A DNA stretch of 64,000 bases from Hypericum androsaemum (lineage: Eukaryota > Streptophyta > Magnoliopsida > Malpighiales > Hypericaceae). The stretch is taken from assembly GCA_963995505.1 (NCBI GenBank), contig OZ023197.1, positions 3,008,121 through 3,072,120 on the forward strand. Reading direction: 5' to 3'. Position 1 is the stretch's first letter. Each line of letters starts with the position of its first letter. The notes under the pieces are model-generated. The model worked only from the letters and a program-made list of their open reading frames with translations, was not told the origin of the DNA and did no database searches. Position numbers and translations under genes: made by a program. Below, piece after piece: positions 1 to 10,957 of the stretch.

Positions 1-9
1 GTAAATTCA

Positions 10-193
10 TGCTTGAGGTGACAGCCAGATATATCCAAACAAGAAATAAATCTCCACTTTGTGGAATATTTCATCCATTTTAATTGCTTTCTATTGGAAG
101 TTTATATTAATTTCGGGATTCAGAAGGTGCCAACAAAAATGGGCATTAAGTAATTTTCTGCTTGAGATTGACAGCCGGATAGATCCAAACAAG
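10..193. repeat. Direct repeat pair upstream of the bHLH gene
   Basis: A segment of about 34 bp beginning TGCTTGAG and containing GACAGCC and ATCCAAACAAG occurs at 10-43 and again, slightly diverged, at 159-193, both in the same orientation about 150 bp apart. The rest of 1-376 shows no gene. The pair lies 180-370 bp upstream of the bHLH start codon, so it could be a duplicated promoter segment, but this is inference. Confidence 0.6.
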
Positions 194-376
194 GTATTTA
201 ATTTGACCAATTGCAGGCTACTAAGTGTCAAATCATCCCATCTCCCATCAATATGTTCAATCACCAAACAGTAAGCCTGAGGCAGGTGATAAAATGAGCA
301 ATAGAATAGAAGGACTTGGCGTAAAAGCTTTTGGAGCTAAGTTCTAAATTAACTCTCTTTCCTACTTTAAGCAAAC

Positions 377-1223
377 ATGGAAGATCAATTTCTTTCAGGT
401 TGGCCTGAAGATGCAAACTGGGTTCCAACAAGTTGTGCAGAAATCGAAGAGCATTGTGTGGTTCCTTGTCCGTTACCACTTGAACTTGATAGCGGAGGCT
501 TCCCGTCCTGGCGTGCTTTGGGTACGGAGGCTGCTGAAGATAGAGCAGCCTCCGTCTCCAAGAGCCATAGCCAGGCCGAGAAGCGGCGCAGGGACCGGAT
601 TAATTCACAGCTCGGAGATTTGAGGAAGCTGATTCCTAAAGCAGACAAGGTACCTTAAGACCTTCAACTTTATACATATCTTTGATGCGATTTTTCTAGG
701 CAATGCAAAAGGATAATAAGAATCTTATTCTTGATGTATATAGTTGGACAAGGCAGCACTACTAGGTAGTGTTATAGATCATGTGAAGGAGCTCCAAAGA
801 AAGGCGACCCAGGTGGCCAAATCCGCGACAGTTCCAACAGACGTAGACGAAGTAACAGTTGACCACTGCAAACTTCCTCATCAGAATGCCGAGTTGGAGA
901 GAGGCTATGGCGGCGATATCCCGCTGATCAGAGCCTCCCTCTCCTGCGACGACCGGCCGGAGCTGTTCCCGGAGCTCGTCGGGGTCATCAGAGGCCTAAA
1001 GCTGAGCATAGTTGCAGCTGATATTGCAAGTGTTGGTGGTAGGATTAAAAGCATCTTGGTACTTTGTAATAGTAAAGGCAATAAAGACGTTGTTTCCCTC
1101 GGCACTGTTAAGCAGTCACTCGGCGTCGTTTTGAGTAGGATTGCTGCCTCCTCAATGCCATGTAATTACCGTGCAAGAAGCAAGAGGCAGAGGTTCTTTT
1201 TACCTTCTTATAATCTGCCATAA
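377..1223 (+). CDS. bHLH transcription factor, bHLH51-like, with C-terminal ACT-like domain
   Basis: Two exons, 377-649 and 744-1223, join in phase 0 (donor AAG|GTACC, acceptor TATAG|TTGGAC) to give 250 residues. The intron sits inside the bHLH domain, between PKADK and LDKAALL. The basic region (about residues 61-76) reads HSQAEKRRRDRIN, with the His64, Glu68 and Arg72 pattern that in this family predicts E-box/G-box (CACGTG) binding; helix 2 is LDKAALLGSVIDHVKELQRK. The C-terminal half (about 150-205, IRASLSCDD to SVGGRIKSILVLC) resembles the ACT-like dimerisation domain of the Arabidopsis bHLH30/51/107 group. By family it is a nuclear homo- or heterodimer regulating transcription. The start is the first ATG of exon 1. 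The exact orthologue within the subgroup is uncertain. Confidence 0.9.
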
Positions 1224-3905
1224 TAAGAGGGTTGGTCGTTAAATTTTCTATGCTCTAATCTTTTGAGTTATTTCGTTTTTTCACTTCTTGGGTTTATTTA
1301 TATCACACATCACAATGGTATTTTTTCAAAATTCAAAATCCAGCTCATAAAAATCTGTTATAAAGTAGATTTTTCAGTGATATTTTTTACATTCGTAACA
1401 CTTGAACCCAAATTTTTTAAAAAAAATCAAAATTCTCTTACAACTTATAGGAATCTCTCACTTACCAAGAAAATTTTTCTTTTTTCTTAGAATACTTATA
1501 AAAAAACTTGTACCAATCTCTCTTTCACCAATAATCTTTTGGATATTTTATTTTTTGAAAAGTGGATATTTTGAATCTTGTTTAATTTTGCCAGTTTTAT
1601 TTCCCGCTAAAGTAAGATTTTTTCATAGGAATTGACGTACGGAACTCTAAAAATTGACACAAAATCAGTTGTCATCCTACTCACCAAGTGTCTGTACGTA
1701 TCTAGAGTTTACCGTTGGTTAAGATAATCGCTCCGACTGTTCCTTTACTGTCCCATAACCTTTCCAATACAAACCTAGGGATCGAAGAAGCGATACCTTA
1801 TATGGTCAAAATGCGTGGGCCACGCCCATCACATGCCACAATATATCATTGTCCCGCACGAAGAAAATAGTATAAAGTCACCAAACGATTCCTTGTCTTC
1901 TTTATATCACTGGCCTAGCAAATTTCTATTCTCCAATGATGAAAGCTATGAATTTAAAGAAAAGTCTAGTGATTGGAGTTGGAACAATGATCTATGGCCC
2001 ATTTTTATCTTTTCTTTTCTTTTCCTTTTTCTTTCTCAGCTATTAGCGAAGAAGAGAATATTGCACAGATCTTCAATTATTATTTTGAGGAATTACTTGT
2101 AAGCAACATTAACACTAGGTGCTCGTTTTCAATCACGATTTTTTTACAGTTATCGAGGTAGAATTTTACCGAGAGAAGAGAGGAAAAGAAAAGGGGGGTA
2201 TGGTTGTTGTTGTTTTAAATAAAAATGGAAAGAAGGATAAAAATGGAAGGAACCAAAATAATATTTGAGAATATTTTGATCAAGAACAAGAAGCCCGGAC
2301 TTTAGATGGGTCTGGAAAGTAGGGAAGGGGTTGAATTGGGCCTCTCTTTATGGATTACTTCCGAAAGTATGGTGTCGGATACGCCTAATTTTATGGTGTT
2401 CTTTTGTACGAGATGATAAAAGTTGTACTATTATATTTTTAATAAAATGTTGTGGAGATAAAGCGAATTTTATGAAGTCTAATTTGATAAAATCCTAACT
2501 ATTAACTGAAACAACCCTTATTTAATTTGTAAAAATTTCTTTAGATTCGAACACCACCAACTTCTTTTTTATTTAAAATTAACAACTATCCAGATTCTTT
2601 GTTGGATCGAATAATTCAAATTTAAATAAAATAGAACTATAATTACCAAATTTTGACATAATAGCGTCAGATAGGAATCAAACTTTCTAGACATGGCTTA
2701 TATGACCCAGATTTCCGAAGTAACATTGATGGTCGTGGCGCCCCTTTGAAAAAAGAAAGAAAAAGATCATAAGGAACTAGCCAATAATAACATATATTTC
2801 TCTTTTTTTTAATCAAAAACTAGTTGATATCTAGATACATATATCAATATTTGAGCTGGAAAAAATTACATTTGAACATTTTCATCGGACTCTAGACTTC
2901 TTTTTAAACCAAAATAACTCTCTCCTAGTTAATTCAAGTGCTCAATAAGTTTTTTATAAGCAAATTTTATTACTCCTCAAAAACATTACAAAGATAATTA
3001 CATCAAAATAAGTACATCTCTTAGAAAGCAAGATAAACACATATCTAGTGCTCAATAGTTATAACACTTTAATCTCTTTTTTCTATGAATCTGGTGTATC
3101 AAGAATTAAATACAATTGGACGTGATTTTGGAGAACAACTCAATAAATCATGTTCATATATAATTTACATTATTTCCAACCGTAAATCATCTCATATAAT
3201 GCATGTACTTTGTAACTGCAAAACTCCCGTTACAAAATTAATGCAACTATACCTTCTCTCTGTATGTGCCTCTGTCATCTAACTCCCGAAATATATGGAT
3301 ACCGTTCTTTGACATTTCTTTCATATCCCTAACCGACAATCTTTAATTTAATTGCGTCAAATAATTGTTAGAAGATTTTACAATTTTTTTAAAATTTTAT
3401 CCAACTCCAACATAAATTAGTGGGTACCAAAAAAATCCAAACTGCCAATATTTATTACAATCGGTTCCAATTCAAAACCCGTTACTATTATTATATCCCA
3501 ACGATGAAAGAACAGAAATTTTTTTAAAAAAAGTTGAAGACGAGTCAGTTATAACCCCTACACCCACTTTAAAACAGAAACTCCTCCTCCCCCAACTGCC
3601 TCGTAACAACAATAACAAGTTAACAACCACACCCCATTTCTCTTTCTCCACCTCACCAGACGATACTCGAATCTAAATACTAGAGTTACTAAAAAAAACC
3701 ATTATCGTAACGATCAAAGCCCGTTCGTTTTCCCCTCCTTACCCCATTTCCGTTTTTGCGTGTTGATCAACCGTTTGTAACCCTCCTATTCTTTTATAAC
3801 TAGAACCGTATGGACTAGAACTGTTTCTTTTTTCGGGCAGTATAATATTTAATACAGCGTCCTAGGTTCAGGACGGTGCGGAGGGAAAAAGCTTGCCATG
3901 TTTGT
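1224..3905. other. Intergenic, no gene seen
   Basis: AT-rich DNA between the bHLH and MYB genes. Short open frames here lack codon bias or recognisable motifs. A possible TATA element (TTTATAA, 3793-3799) lies about 110 bp upstream of the MYB start. No bounded repeat or mobile element was found. Confidence 0.5.
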
Positions 3906-4574
3906 ATGGGTTCTTTGAACAGGATAAAGGGGTCCTGGAGCAGCGAGGAGGACGAAAACCTGATCAGGATGGTGGAGCAGCACGGCCCCAGGAACTGGTC
4001 CATGATCAGCGCAGCCATCCCGGGTCGGTCCGGAAAGTCCTGCCGCCTCCGGTGGTGCAACCAGCTCTCCCCCGACGTGCACCACCGCCCGTTCAGCCCC
4101 GAGGAGGACGGGATTATCGTCAGCGCGCATGCCGTGCATGGGAACAAGTGGGCCACCATCGCCCGGCTCCTCCCCGGGCGGACCGACAACTCGATAAAGA
4201 ACCATTGGAACTCGACGCTGAGGAGGAAGCGGCGTGATGTATGCTCGGAGCTCTCGTCGGAGACGGACTCGAACGGCAAAAGGACTTGCCTGCGTGGTTT
4301 GGAACACGCCGAGCCCGAGACGTCCCTGAAACTGTCTCCACCGGGAGAGCAAGGGCTTGTCTCGGTCGTGGTGGAAGAGAAACCGAAAGAAAAAGACGAG
4401 GACGAGGACGACGAGGATGATGACGATGACGATGACAACGAAGTCGAAGAAGAAGAAGAAGCACATAAAGAAAGCCCATTGTTGCCTATCATCCGGAAGA
4501 TGGTAGCTACAGAGGTTAGGAGTTATTTTGATAAATATAAGGTTCCTCTCGGTGCACAACCTAAGGATGTTTAG
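3906..4574 (+). CDS. R2R3-MYB transcription factor, subgroup 22 (MYB44/70/73/77)-like
   Basis: Single-exon gene of 222 residues. The frame is open upstream, but the first ATG is at 3906 (MGSLNRIKG), immediately before the R2 repeat, so that start is chosen. R2 has tryptophans at 11, 31 and 50 with the family signature [18 protein letters not shown]3 has Phe63, Trp82 and Trp101 and [18 protein letters not shown]. The sequence matches the MYB44-type subgroup, intronless like its Arabidopsis members, which act in the nucleus in ABA, auxin and stress responses. The C-terminal MVATEVRSY (about 199-207) resembles the conserved tail motif of that subgroup. Odd: an almost uninterrupted acidic run of Asp/Glu at about 161-187, coded by GAC/GAT/GAA repeats. 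'HAVHGNKWA' in R3 is more like subgroup 23, so the subgroup is not certain; the R2R3 identity is. Confidence 0.9.
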   Translation: MGSLNRIKGSWSSEEDENLIRMVEQHGPRNWSMISAAIPGRSGKSCRLRWCNQLSPDVHHRPFSPEEDGIIVSAHAVHGNKWATIARLLPGRTDNSIKNHWNSTLRRKRRDVCSELSSETDSNGKRTCLRGLEHAEPETSLKLSPPGEQGLVSVVVEEKPKEKDEDEDDEDDDDDDDNEVEEEEEAHKESPLLPIIRKMVATEVRSYFDKYKVPLGAQPKDV

Positions 4575-6715
4575 TAAATGAATTTTGGATTTAAATTATA
4601 GATTTTAGGGTTCGGTTTTCTTTTTTTACCTTACATTTATTTTAATGGCGGTATGGCAAACTCTCCCGGTACATTGGTGAGGTGGAAATAAATTAGTAAT
4701 CCATTTCGATTGCAAACAAACTACATAAGAAATTCGTAAATGAATTTCGGTAGCACTATAAATATTTCATTTTTCATTTAGCAACAAATATTACTGTCGA
4801 TAAATAGTTACAGTTTTTACAAAACCGCGACAATACAAAATAAATTTAAAACGGCGTCGCTTTAAGTATATATATATATATATATAAGCTTCTGAGGGAA
4901 AATTTCCTAAATGTTCCGTTCTCCGTTTTGCATTTGATTTCTACAAGGCGCATTCTCTATTCTCTATTTTGTATTTTATTTATAGAAGCAGTGACAATGG
5001 ATTCGATCTCTTTTCCCTAGTCGAATTCTTTGATTAATCGGTTAGCTCTATGAATTGGCCACCTTAATGTGTTAATTGTTATATTGGCTGTTTGAACACG
5101 GGCCTACGATCTGTTTTTTCTTGAATGGTTACATGAAAGTATCATACCACAAAAATTAGAGGCGACTATCAAACCGCCAAATTGATTGGTGTCATGGTGC
5201 AGTATCAAACCGACACCGTAATAGTTGGTACGCTGATGGTGTTGGTTTCTTATGAAACTGCGAATTCTGGAGCCCTTTACCTCCGACGCCTTTTGTCACT
5301 TAAAGGCTCTCTCCTAGGTTCTCATCCCACATCTGTTGTTCAGATTCTGAGAAGCCGAGAAGGTTTTCCCAACTGTTCTTTGTTTTTAACTTAGAAAGAC
5401 ATGCTTAGTTAGTACCGTAGTGCATTCTTAGCACTTTAACTTCCTCTCTCCCCGTCTGAGTAAGTCAGCAATGATTAAGAGGGTCTAGGAAGCTATTATA
5501 ATTTATATTATAGACCTCATAGACTCAATATTTATGCTAAAACAGGGTAACCTCGAGGCAAAATTGGCAGTGTAGAATTCTCTTTTATTAAAAATGCAGT
5601 TCCTGTGACATTTTACAGTTTAAAATTGCAACACATCAAGAGAAGACACCTAAAATCACAGGTAAATCTCACGTTACCCAAACAAGACGGAGTTAATCCA
5701 TTCACATTTATATGACATTTATTTTAGACTAAATCGATAATCTAGGTGATATTTCAATACATCAGGAGAAGTGACATCCTTTATTATGGTTTATCTTAAG
5801 CTAATTTTTTTTGCCGACATCATATTATTTTTCTCTATCCTCGTGCACCAATGCACTAGATTTAAGAAAATAAAACAATTTTGACCCGAGCATAACAAAT
5901 TTCATAAAAACGTCAAGTTAATGAAATAAAGAAATTCAAGGTTAACTAAGGAATCTATATTACTGGGTCTGCCGAAGACAGGCATCTAACTTCAGAAAGC
6001 TCTGTTTCTCCTCGACGAGCAGTTTTGGCAAAATTTAACAGCAACCAGTAAATTCGATAAACCCAGTGAGCATCAACAAGAACAAGCCATTCCAAAAGTA
6101 GAACATAAAACATGAGATCAATATCAGTTGATGCAAAATCCGCAAAGAAAACGAGTCACAAAACCAACACCATACATCAAATTCAGACGATGCAGGTGTT
6201 GACACAGATGAGCAAAAACAGGTTCTAAGTCGGGATAGAGCATACGGCAAGATGCAACCCTCTCCAGCACAATGTTTATGCATACCGAATGTGGCCTAAA
6301 CAAGAACTTCGTCCGTCGATACACAAACTTTTAAGCATGAGATGGTATATGATAATGCCTAACATAGAAATCAATCCGAGTTACGACGAGGTTAATTGGT
6401 TGCACAATATTTCAGGGACATAGAACATAGCTCTGTTACTCAGCTAAGAAATGACAGCACAAATGTAAAAGCGAAATCCCAATTCGAGACAGTGCAAAAT
6501 TAGAATCCCAATTCGAAAGCGAAATCCGTTCTCAGAATGTCGTACTTCTATAAGCATCACACGAAACTAAAGCCACCAAATACTCGGGGTAAGATGGCAA
6601 GTCTTCTTTAACCAAAGAGACTATTAATTAAGTTCACTACGATTGACGAAAAAGGAAAAGAGTGCGACGCGACTAAAAACGACACCGTTGTTATTGAAGA
6701 CAGCCGTCCATGTCT
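4575..6715. other. Intergenic and probable eL41 3' region
   Basis: Contains a (TA)10 microsatellite at 4867-4886 and otherwise no recognisable gene. The part nearest 6716 (about 6620-6715) is the likely 3' untranslated region of the minus-strand eL41 gene. The stretch 5950-6600 is less AT-rich than its surroundings but has no frame or RNA that I can identify. Confidence 0.45.
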
Positions 6716-6876
6716 CTACTTGGATCTCTGTCTCATCTTTCTGCGCTTCCTCTTCAACCTCCTCATACGCTTCTTCTTCCACTACACATCCCACCATTAA
6801 AACAATAAACATAAATAACTCGGTAAAAAAAAGGGGGTGAAGCGGTTACAAAAACAAAAATTACCTTGGCCCTCAT
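6716..6876 (-). CDS. RPL41: Ribosomal protein eL41 (60S), 25 residues, split by an intron
   Basis: Exon 1 is 6865-6876 on the minus strand (ATG AGG GCC AAG, i.e. MRAK), followed by an 83-bp GT-AG intron (donor AAG|GTAATT, acceptor ATTGTAG-type TAG|TGG) and exon 2 at 6716-6781, beginning WKKKRMRRLKRK and ending RQRSK then TAG. This is the essentially invariant eukaryotic eL41 peptide, a basic single helix at the interface of the large and small ribosomal subunits. The 25-residue product and four-codon first exon put it below usual ORF cut-offs. Its promoter (6985-7130) carries the telo-box and site II elements expected of plant ribosomal protein genes. I am very confident of both exon boundaries. 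Confidence 0.97.
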
Positions 6877-6987
6877 GAAGTGAAGGTTCGGGTTGCTCCT
6901 TCTCTTGTTCGAGTTATCTTTGGGTCACTACTTGGGAAGCTAAAGGATAGAAGCTGCGCTGTGAAGGGATTTGCTCTTCGAGGGCGG

Positions 6988-7129
6988 TTATATAGTCGAG
7001 ATGACAGAAACCCTAATTGTTTTCTTTATGGGCTTTCTCGATTAGCCCAAGATTAGACTCACTCTCTTGGGCTCGTGTGAGCAAACAATCTTAGTTTTGG
7101 TAGCCTCTTGGGCCTTTTTAGCTTGGGCC
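6988..7129 (-). promoter_or_regulatory. eL41 promoter: TATA box, telo-box and five site II motifs
   Basis: Reading on the minus strand toward eL41: a TATATAA box at 6988-6994, a telo-box (AAACCCTAA on the plus strand) at 7008-7016, and TGGGCY site II motifs in either orientation at 7029-7034, 7044-7049, 7068-7073, 7109-7114 and 7124-7129. The telo-box plus site II pairing is established for plant ribosomal protein and other proliferation-linked genes, where TCP factors bind site II. The motifs are seen directly; their activity here is inferred. Confidence 0.8.
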
Positions 7130-7135
7130 TTTTAA

Positions 7136-8548
7136 TTTTGTGGTTGGTACTTGTATCATTTCGTATCCGGAAATATTTCGTCAACTATGTTAACTAATCT
7201 ATATTTGAGAAATAAGATTCTTTAGATTTTCTTGAAAGTTTTGATATTCGGAGTCAACATTGTCAGATTTTATTTTGAAAGTCTTGAAACTCAAAATATT
7301 TTTTTAAAAGAATTCAAATCTCTTATTAATTAGATCAACTCTCATTAGTAATCTTCAGTATTTTAAAGAAGTCGAACTCCAAATTTCTTTTAACGTATTG
7401 ATGGTTGTTTCACGTGCTTTTCACGGTGACTTTTAGTTAGGTTTCACTCTGGTCTGGCTTTATGATTATGGTTGCACGTCTCACTTTTTGATCACGAGAC
7501 GCTAGGGTGAACCTTGTACCATGAACTGACATTGAAATAACCATTTTTTCAACGAAGTCCGACTACCACAGTGTGTAGATTAACGAAGTCCGACTACCAC
7601 ATAACCATTTTTTAATTTTTTATTGTACATTTAATTAGTAATCGGAAAGAGCAAAGGCGGAAACAGAGACAGCTATACGTTTCTGCCACAAAACACACCC
7701 TCCTTTTTTTTCGAATATCTAATGTTTAAAATTGAATATTATTGAATCTTATTAAAAAGTAAGTTAACGTAAGAATTTCATTCGGATACACTGCTTCCCA
7801 TAAAATTTGGTTGAAGACTTGAAGTCAGTTAATACAAAATAGTACAAAAGGCCATCTCTACTCTGTGTCGCCATTAAAGCAGAAAGTGGTTGGTTTTATA
7901 ACTTGTCGATACTCGGAAATTATATGAAAATATCTCATGTCATTTGTCAAAAAATATCTCACGCATGTAGACAAGACCATACAGTAGAGGAGAAGGTTTT
8001 TTCCCAATTTTTTGTACACTTAATTCGTTTCTTTTTTTAAGTGGCATTTTGCTAACTATTGAATTATCTCTTCTGGGTAAGAATTCTCCAAACCACTTTA
8101 ATTTCTCTTGACCCCTACGCACAGTCCTTCAAATTCACTAGCCACAAACACAAAAAACATTTAACGAGGATCGAAAAATATTTTAATTTAAAAAATTGCT
8201 TGGATACAAACTCAAAATTCAAATATTGGCAGTAGCTTAATAATTAGGGCACAATTTTACAATACCAATCCTAATAGATGAAGTGAGTTATTTCAACTTA
8301 AACAAGACAAGTTTTGAGTCATTGAAAACATATCAACTTTCAAATTTATTGCAAAAATATTTATCATCTTTCAAAAATTATAACCGATTCGAATCTAAAT
8401 TCGTCCAGCGGCACAAAAGTAACATACTAAATGAAGTTTCCATGGATTGGAATATAATTACTTTTCCATGCTAATCCTAAAAATCAAACATATCAGAAGG
8501 TTGGAAGAAAATGGACCAACAAGAGAATGGAAAGAGAGAGAGAGCAAA
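7136..8548. other. Intergenic with a short local duplication
   Basis: AT-rich with no gene. A 20-bp word (AACGAAGTCCGACTACCACA) is present at 7551-7570 and again at 7582-7601, with ATAACCATTTTTT also on both sides, consistent with a small tandem duplication. Nothing else supportable. Confidence 0.5.
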
Positions 8549-9055
8549 TCACTGATCTGGTACAATTGGCTCAACAACAATGAGCAGCGAATCGTCCAAT
8601 AGCGAAGCTCTACAAATGGGGCAACTGGACTGGGCAACGAGCCACCTATCCACGCACTCGCTGTGGAAGCAGTGGCCACACTTGGGGAGCACCTTCACTT
8701 TCACGCCCTCCTCGAACCCACCGAGGCATATACAACACTCACCGTCTGCGGGAGACGAAGACTTGAACAGCGTGATGGGCAGCGCACGGATATGCGCCCC
8801 GTCGAGGCCCATGGGACGCTCCGCGGAGAGCGCGTGGGGCGCGTGGGACGACTGGTCGGACGCGGAGGGGCTGTGGTGGCTGTAGTAACGGCACACCCAG
8901 CGCGCGTAAAGAAAAAGGAGGGAGAAGACGAGGACGACCCCGAAGAGGACGATGACGAAGAACACAGTCCGGCCTCGGATTTGGAAGTCGTGGTCGTCTA
9001 GCTCGGTGTAGTGCCAGTGGAAGGGCTGAGTCAGGGGGTCCTGAGATGCTGCCAT
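8549..9055 (-). CDS. ATL-family RING-H2 E3 ubiquitin ligase, membrane anchored
   Basis: Intronless, 168 residues, starting at the ATG at 9053-9055. One hydrophobic segment (about 31-50, VFFVIVLFGVVLVFSLLFLY) forms a membrane anchor. A GLD motif follows at 83-85, the ATL hallmark, then the RING-H2 finger: Cys107, Cys110, Cys126, His128, His131, Cys134, Cys145 and Cys148, with spacing C-x2-C-x15-C-x-H-x2-H-x2-C-x10-C-x2-C exactly as in ATLs, and the conserved Trp138. By family it is a plasma-membrane or endomembrane E3 ligase pairing with E2 enzymes; substrate unknown. A TATA-like element lies about 48 bp upstream of the ATG. Family assignment is secure; the individual ATL is not identified. 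Confidence 0.93.
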   Translation of the reverse strand: MAASQDPLTQPFHWHYTELDDHDFQIRGRTVFFVIVLFGVVLVFSLLFLYARWVCRYYSHHSPSASDQSSHAPHALSAERPMGLDGAHIRALPITLFKSSSPADGECCICLGGFEEGVKVKVLPKCGHCFHSECVDRWLVAQSSCPICRASLLDDSLLIVVEPIVPDQ

Positions 9056-9102
9056 TGGTTAATTTGGGATATCTGTGGTGTGGGGTGGTCTTGTAGTGTT
9101 GG

Positions 9103-9108
9103 TTTATA
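9103..9108 (-). promoter_or_regulatory. Possible TATA box of the ATL gene
   Basis: TATAAA on the minus strand, 48 bp upstream of the ATL start codon, which would imply a very short 5' leader. Position is plausible, but there is no independent support. Confidence 0.4.
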
Positions 9109-10952
9109 TTTGGAGAATGGTGGATTCTGAGTGGATTCGGCTTTAAGGGGTTTCCCAAATTGGTAGATATATTTTACAAGTGGTGTTTAAGGAACAGAGG
9201 AAGAAGCTAAGATATTATTGTCTGAAAGTTTCATGGCCAGAGTAGACTATGATTCTTACACGCGTTTCCAAACGCGTGGTGGATACGAGACGTTCGCAAG
9301 TAAAGCAAGTTTGCTTTTTGTCAAAATCAACTGGATGTTGTCTATTTCGCTAATCCATATTCTAATTAAGTAGGATTATAAATAGTTGTCAAATTTTCCT
9401 TTTCAAATTGTAACCTTATTAGTTTCTTAGTAAGAATTCGAAATATATTATTAAACTAGAAAATCATCTATTAATCGATCTAATTTCTGTATCTCTGAAA
9501 GTCTATTTTTATTTTTCTATTTTTGATTAAGGTAGTCGATACGATGTCAACTATCGCGACGATTTATAACTTATTTATTAGGAATTTTGGTAATTTTTCA
9601 CTAAAAAGTCGTAAATGTTCGGATACAATCCAAAACGTCAAGTGGAATTGATTGGGTTTCTGGTTGCTGCTAGATTAGACTGCGCATCTTTCTTCGTCTT
9701 GCTTGGGTTATGTAATTTTTTGGTCCACTTTTTTAAAAAGGTATTTTGGGTCAAATTTGTAATTAGAGTGGTGAATTTTGGTGTGGAATTAATTTTAGCG
9801 ATGTTAACGTTAAGATATCTTTTAAATATCGAGGTACACATGAGAGGGGTTTCATACTTAGTAGGTTGTAAATAATATTGATTAATAAAATTTTAGTTTT
9901 ACAAAAAAATACGAACCAAAACGTATTCACAATTTGACAGGAGAAGGTTCCAATTTGAAAGGGGAAATGCAAGCTGGCAGTAGTTGGAAAATTTAAATGG
10001 GTGGTAAATCAAACATGCAACAACTAAAAATAATGTATATGCTTGCAAATTAATGATATTTTTCTGCTGAACAACAAAAATTAATGATATTTTCTAGCAC
10101 TGAAACAGTGAGGAGTAACTTTTCAGGAAAAATAAATAGTCATGAGCAACACGATAGTTAATATTGACAGTGTAGTGGTGTCAGGGGCGGGGACGGCGAG
10201 AGTGAGATGAGACAAAGTTGCAGGGCGCTTGTGTGAGAAATGGTGGCGGTAGAAGTTTTTTTATATCCGACACATTCAAGTTATACTAAAATATTTCTAA
10301 AGTGATATTGTTAGAATCGAAAAAATATAATTTTAGAGATGTTATTATATAAAAGAGGTTTAAGTTTTTTCTTTAAGATATTAAAATTAAGTTTTTAAAT
10401 AATAAATATATAAATACTAAAAAATTACTTTGTCTATATACAATTTACCTAAAATTTTACACTTGATTGAAATATTTCTTACAACAAGACGATGATCCCA
10501 ATGACCATTTGAAGACGGTTGAGAAGATGAATGATGATGTAAAATTTATCAAAACTTTAGCACAAACTAATGTCTTATAATATTTTTTGGATTCGTAAAA
10601 TATGTAAAAATATAAAATATCACTTAATGCAAAAATTGAGACTGAGATTTAACACTAAAATTTTCTGAAAAAATATTAGTTATTACGATAGAGGGACTAC
10701 TAAATTTTAACAGTGGTCCCGACTTGGGACCGAGACTTTTTATCATTTTAGAGTGCTAAATCATTTTACAAAGGTTTTACTGTATATTTAGTGTAAGATT
10801 TTTAATAATATTTTTTACATTCGTAAAATTTGAACTCATAATTCATTACGTTGGGATCCTATGTAAGAATAATTCTATCAATATTGTCTTTAATATTCGT
10901 AAAATTTAAATACAAAATCTCATTTAAGTAAATTTAGGTTTCTTATTAATTA
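9109..10952. other. Intergenic, no gene seen
   Basis: AT-rich. A small GC-richer patch at about 10180-10250 has no recognisable frame. Short open frames near 9615-9970 are low-complexity and unsupported. The right edge is the GATCA target-site duplication of the next element (10953-10957). Confidence 0.45.
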
Positions 10953-10957
10953 GATCA

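Noticed and set aside
1815..2102. 95-codon plus frame in the bHLH-MYB gap
   Set aside because: No recognisable motif, no codon bias, composition like the surrounding AT-rich DNA.
3876..3905. Extending the MYB start upstream to a GTG at 3876
   Set aside because: No ATG in the extension; the ATG at 3906 lies directly before the R2 repeat as in the family.
3849..4559. Minus-strand open frames of 119-236 codons across the MYB gene
   Set aside because: They are shadows of the plus-strand MYB; their Ser- and Val-runs mirror the acidic triplet tract.
8580..9001. Plus-strand frames over the ATL gene
   Set aside because: Antisense shadows; the minus frame has a complete RING-H2 pattern and GLD motif.
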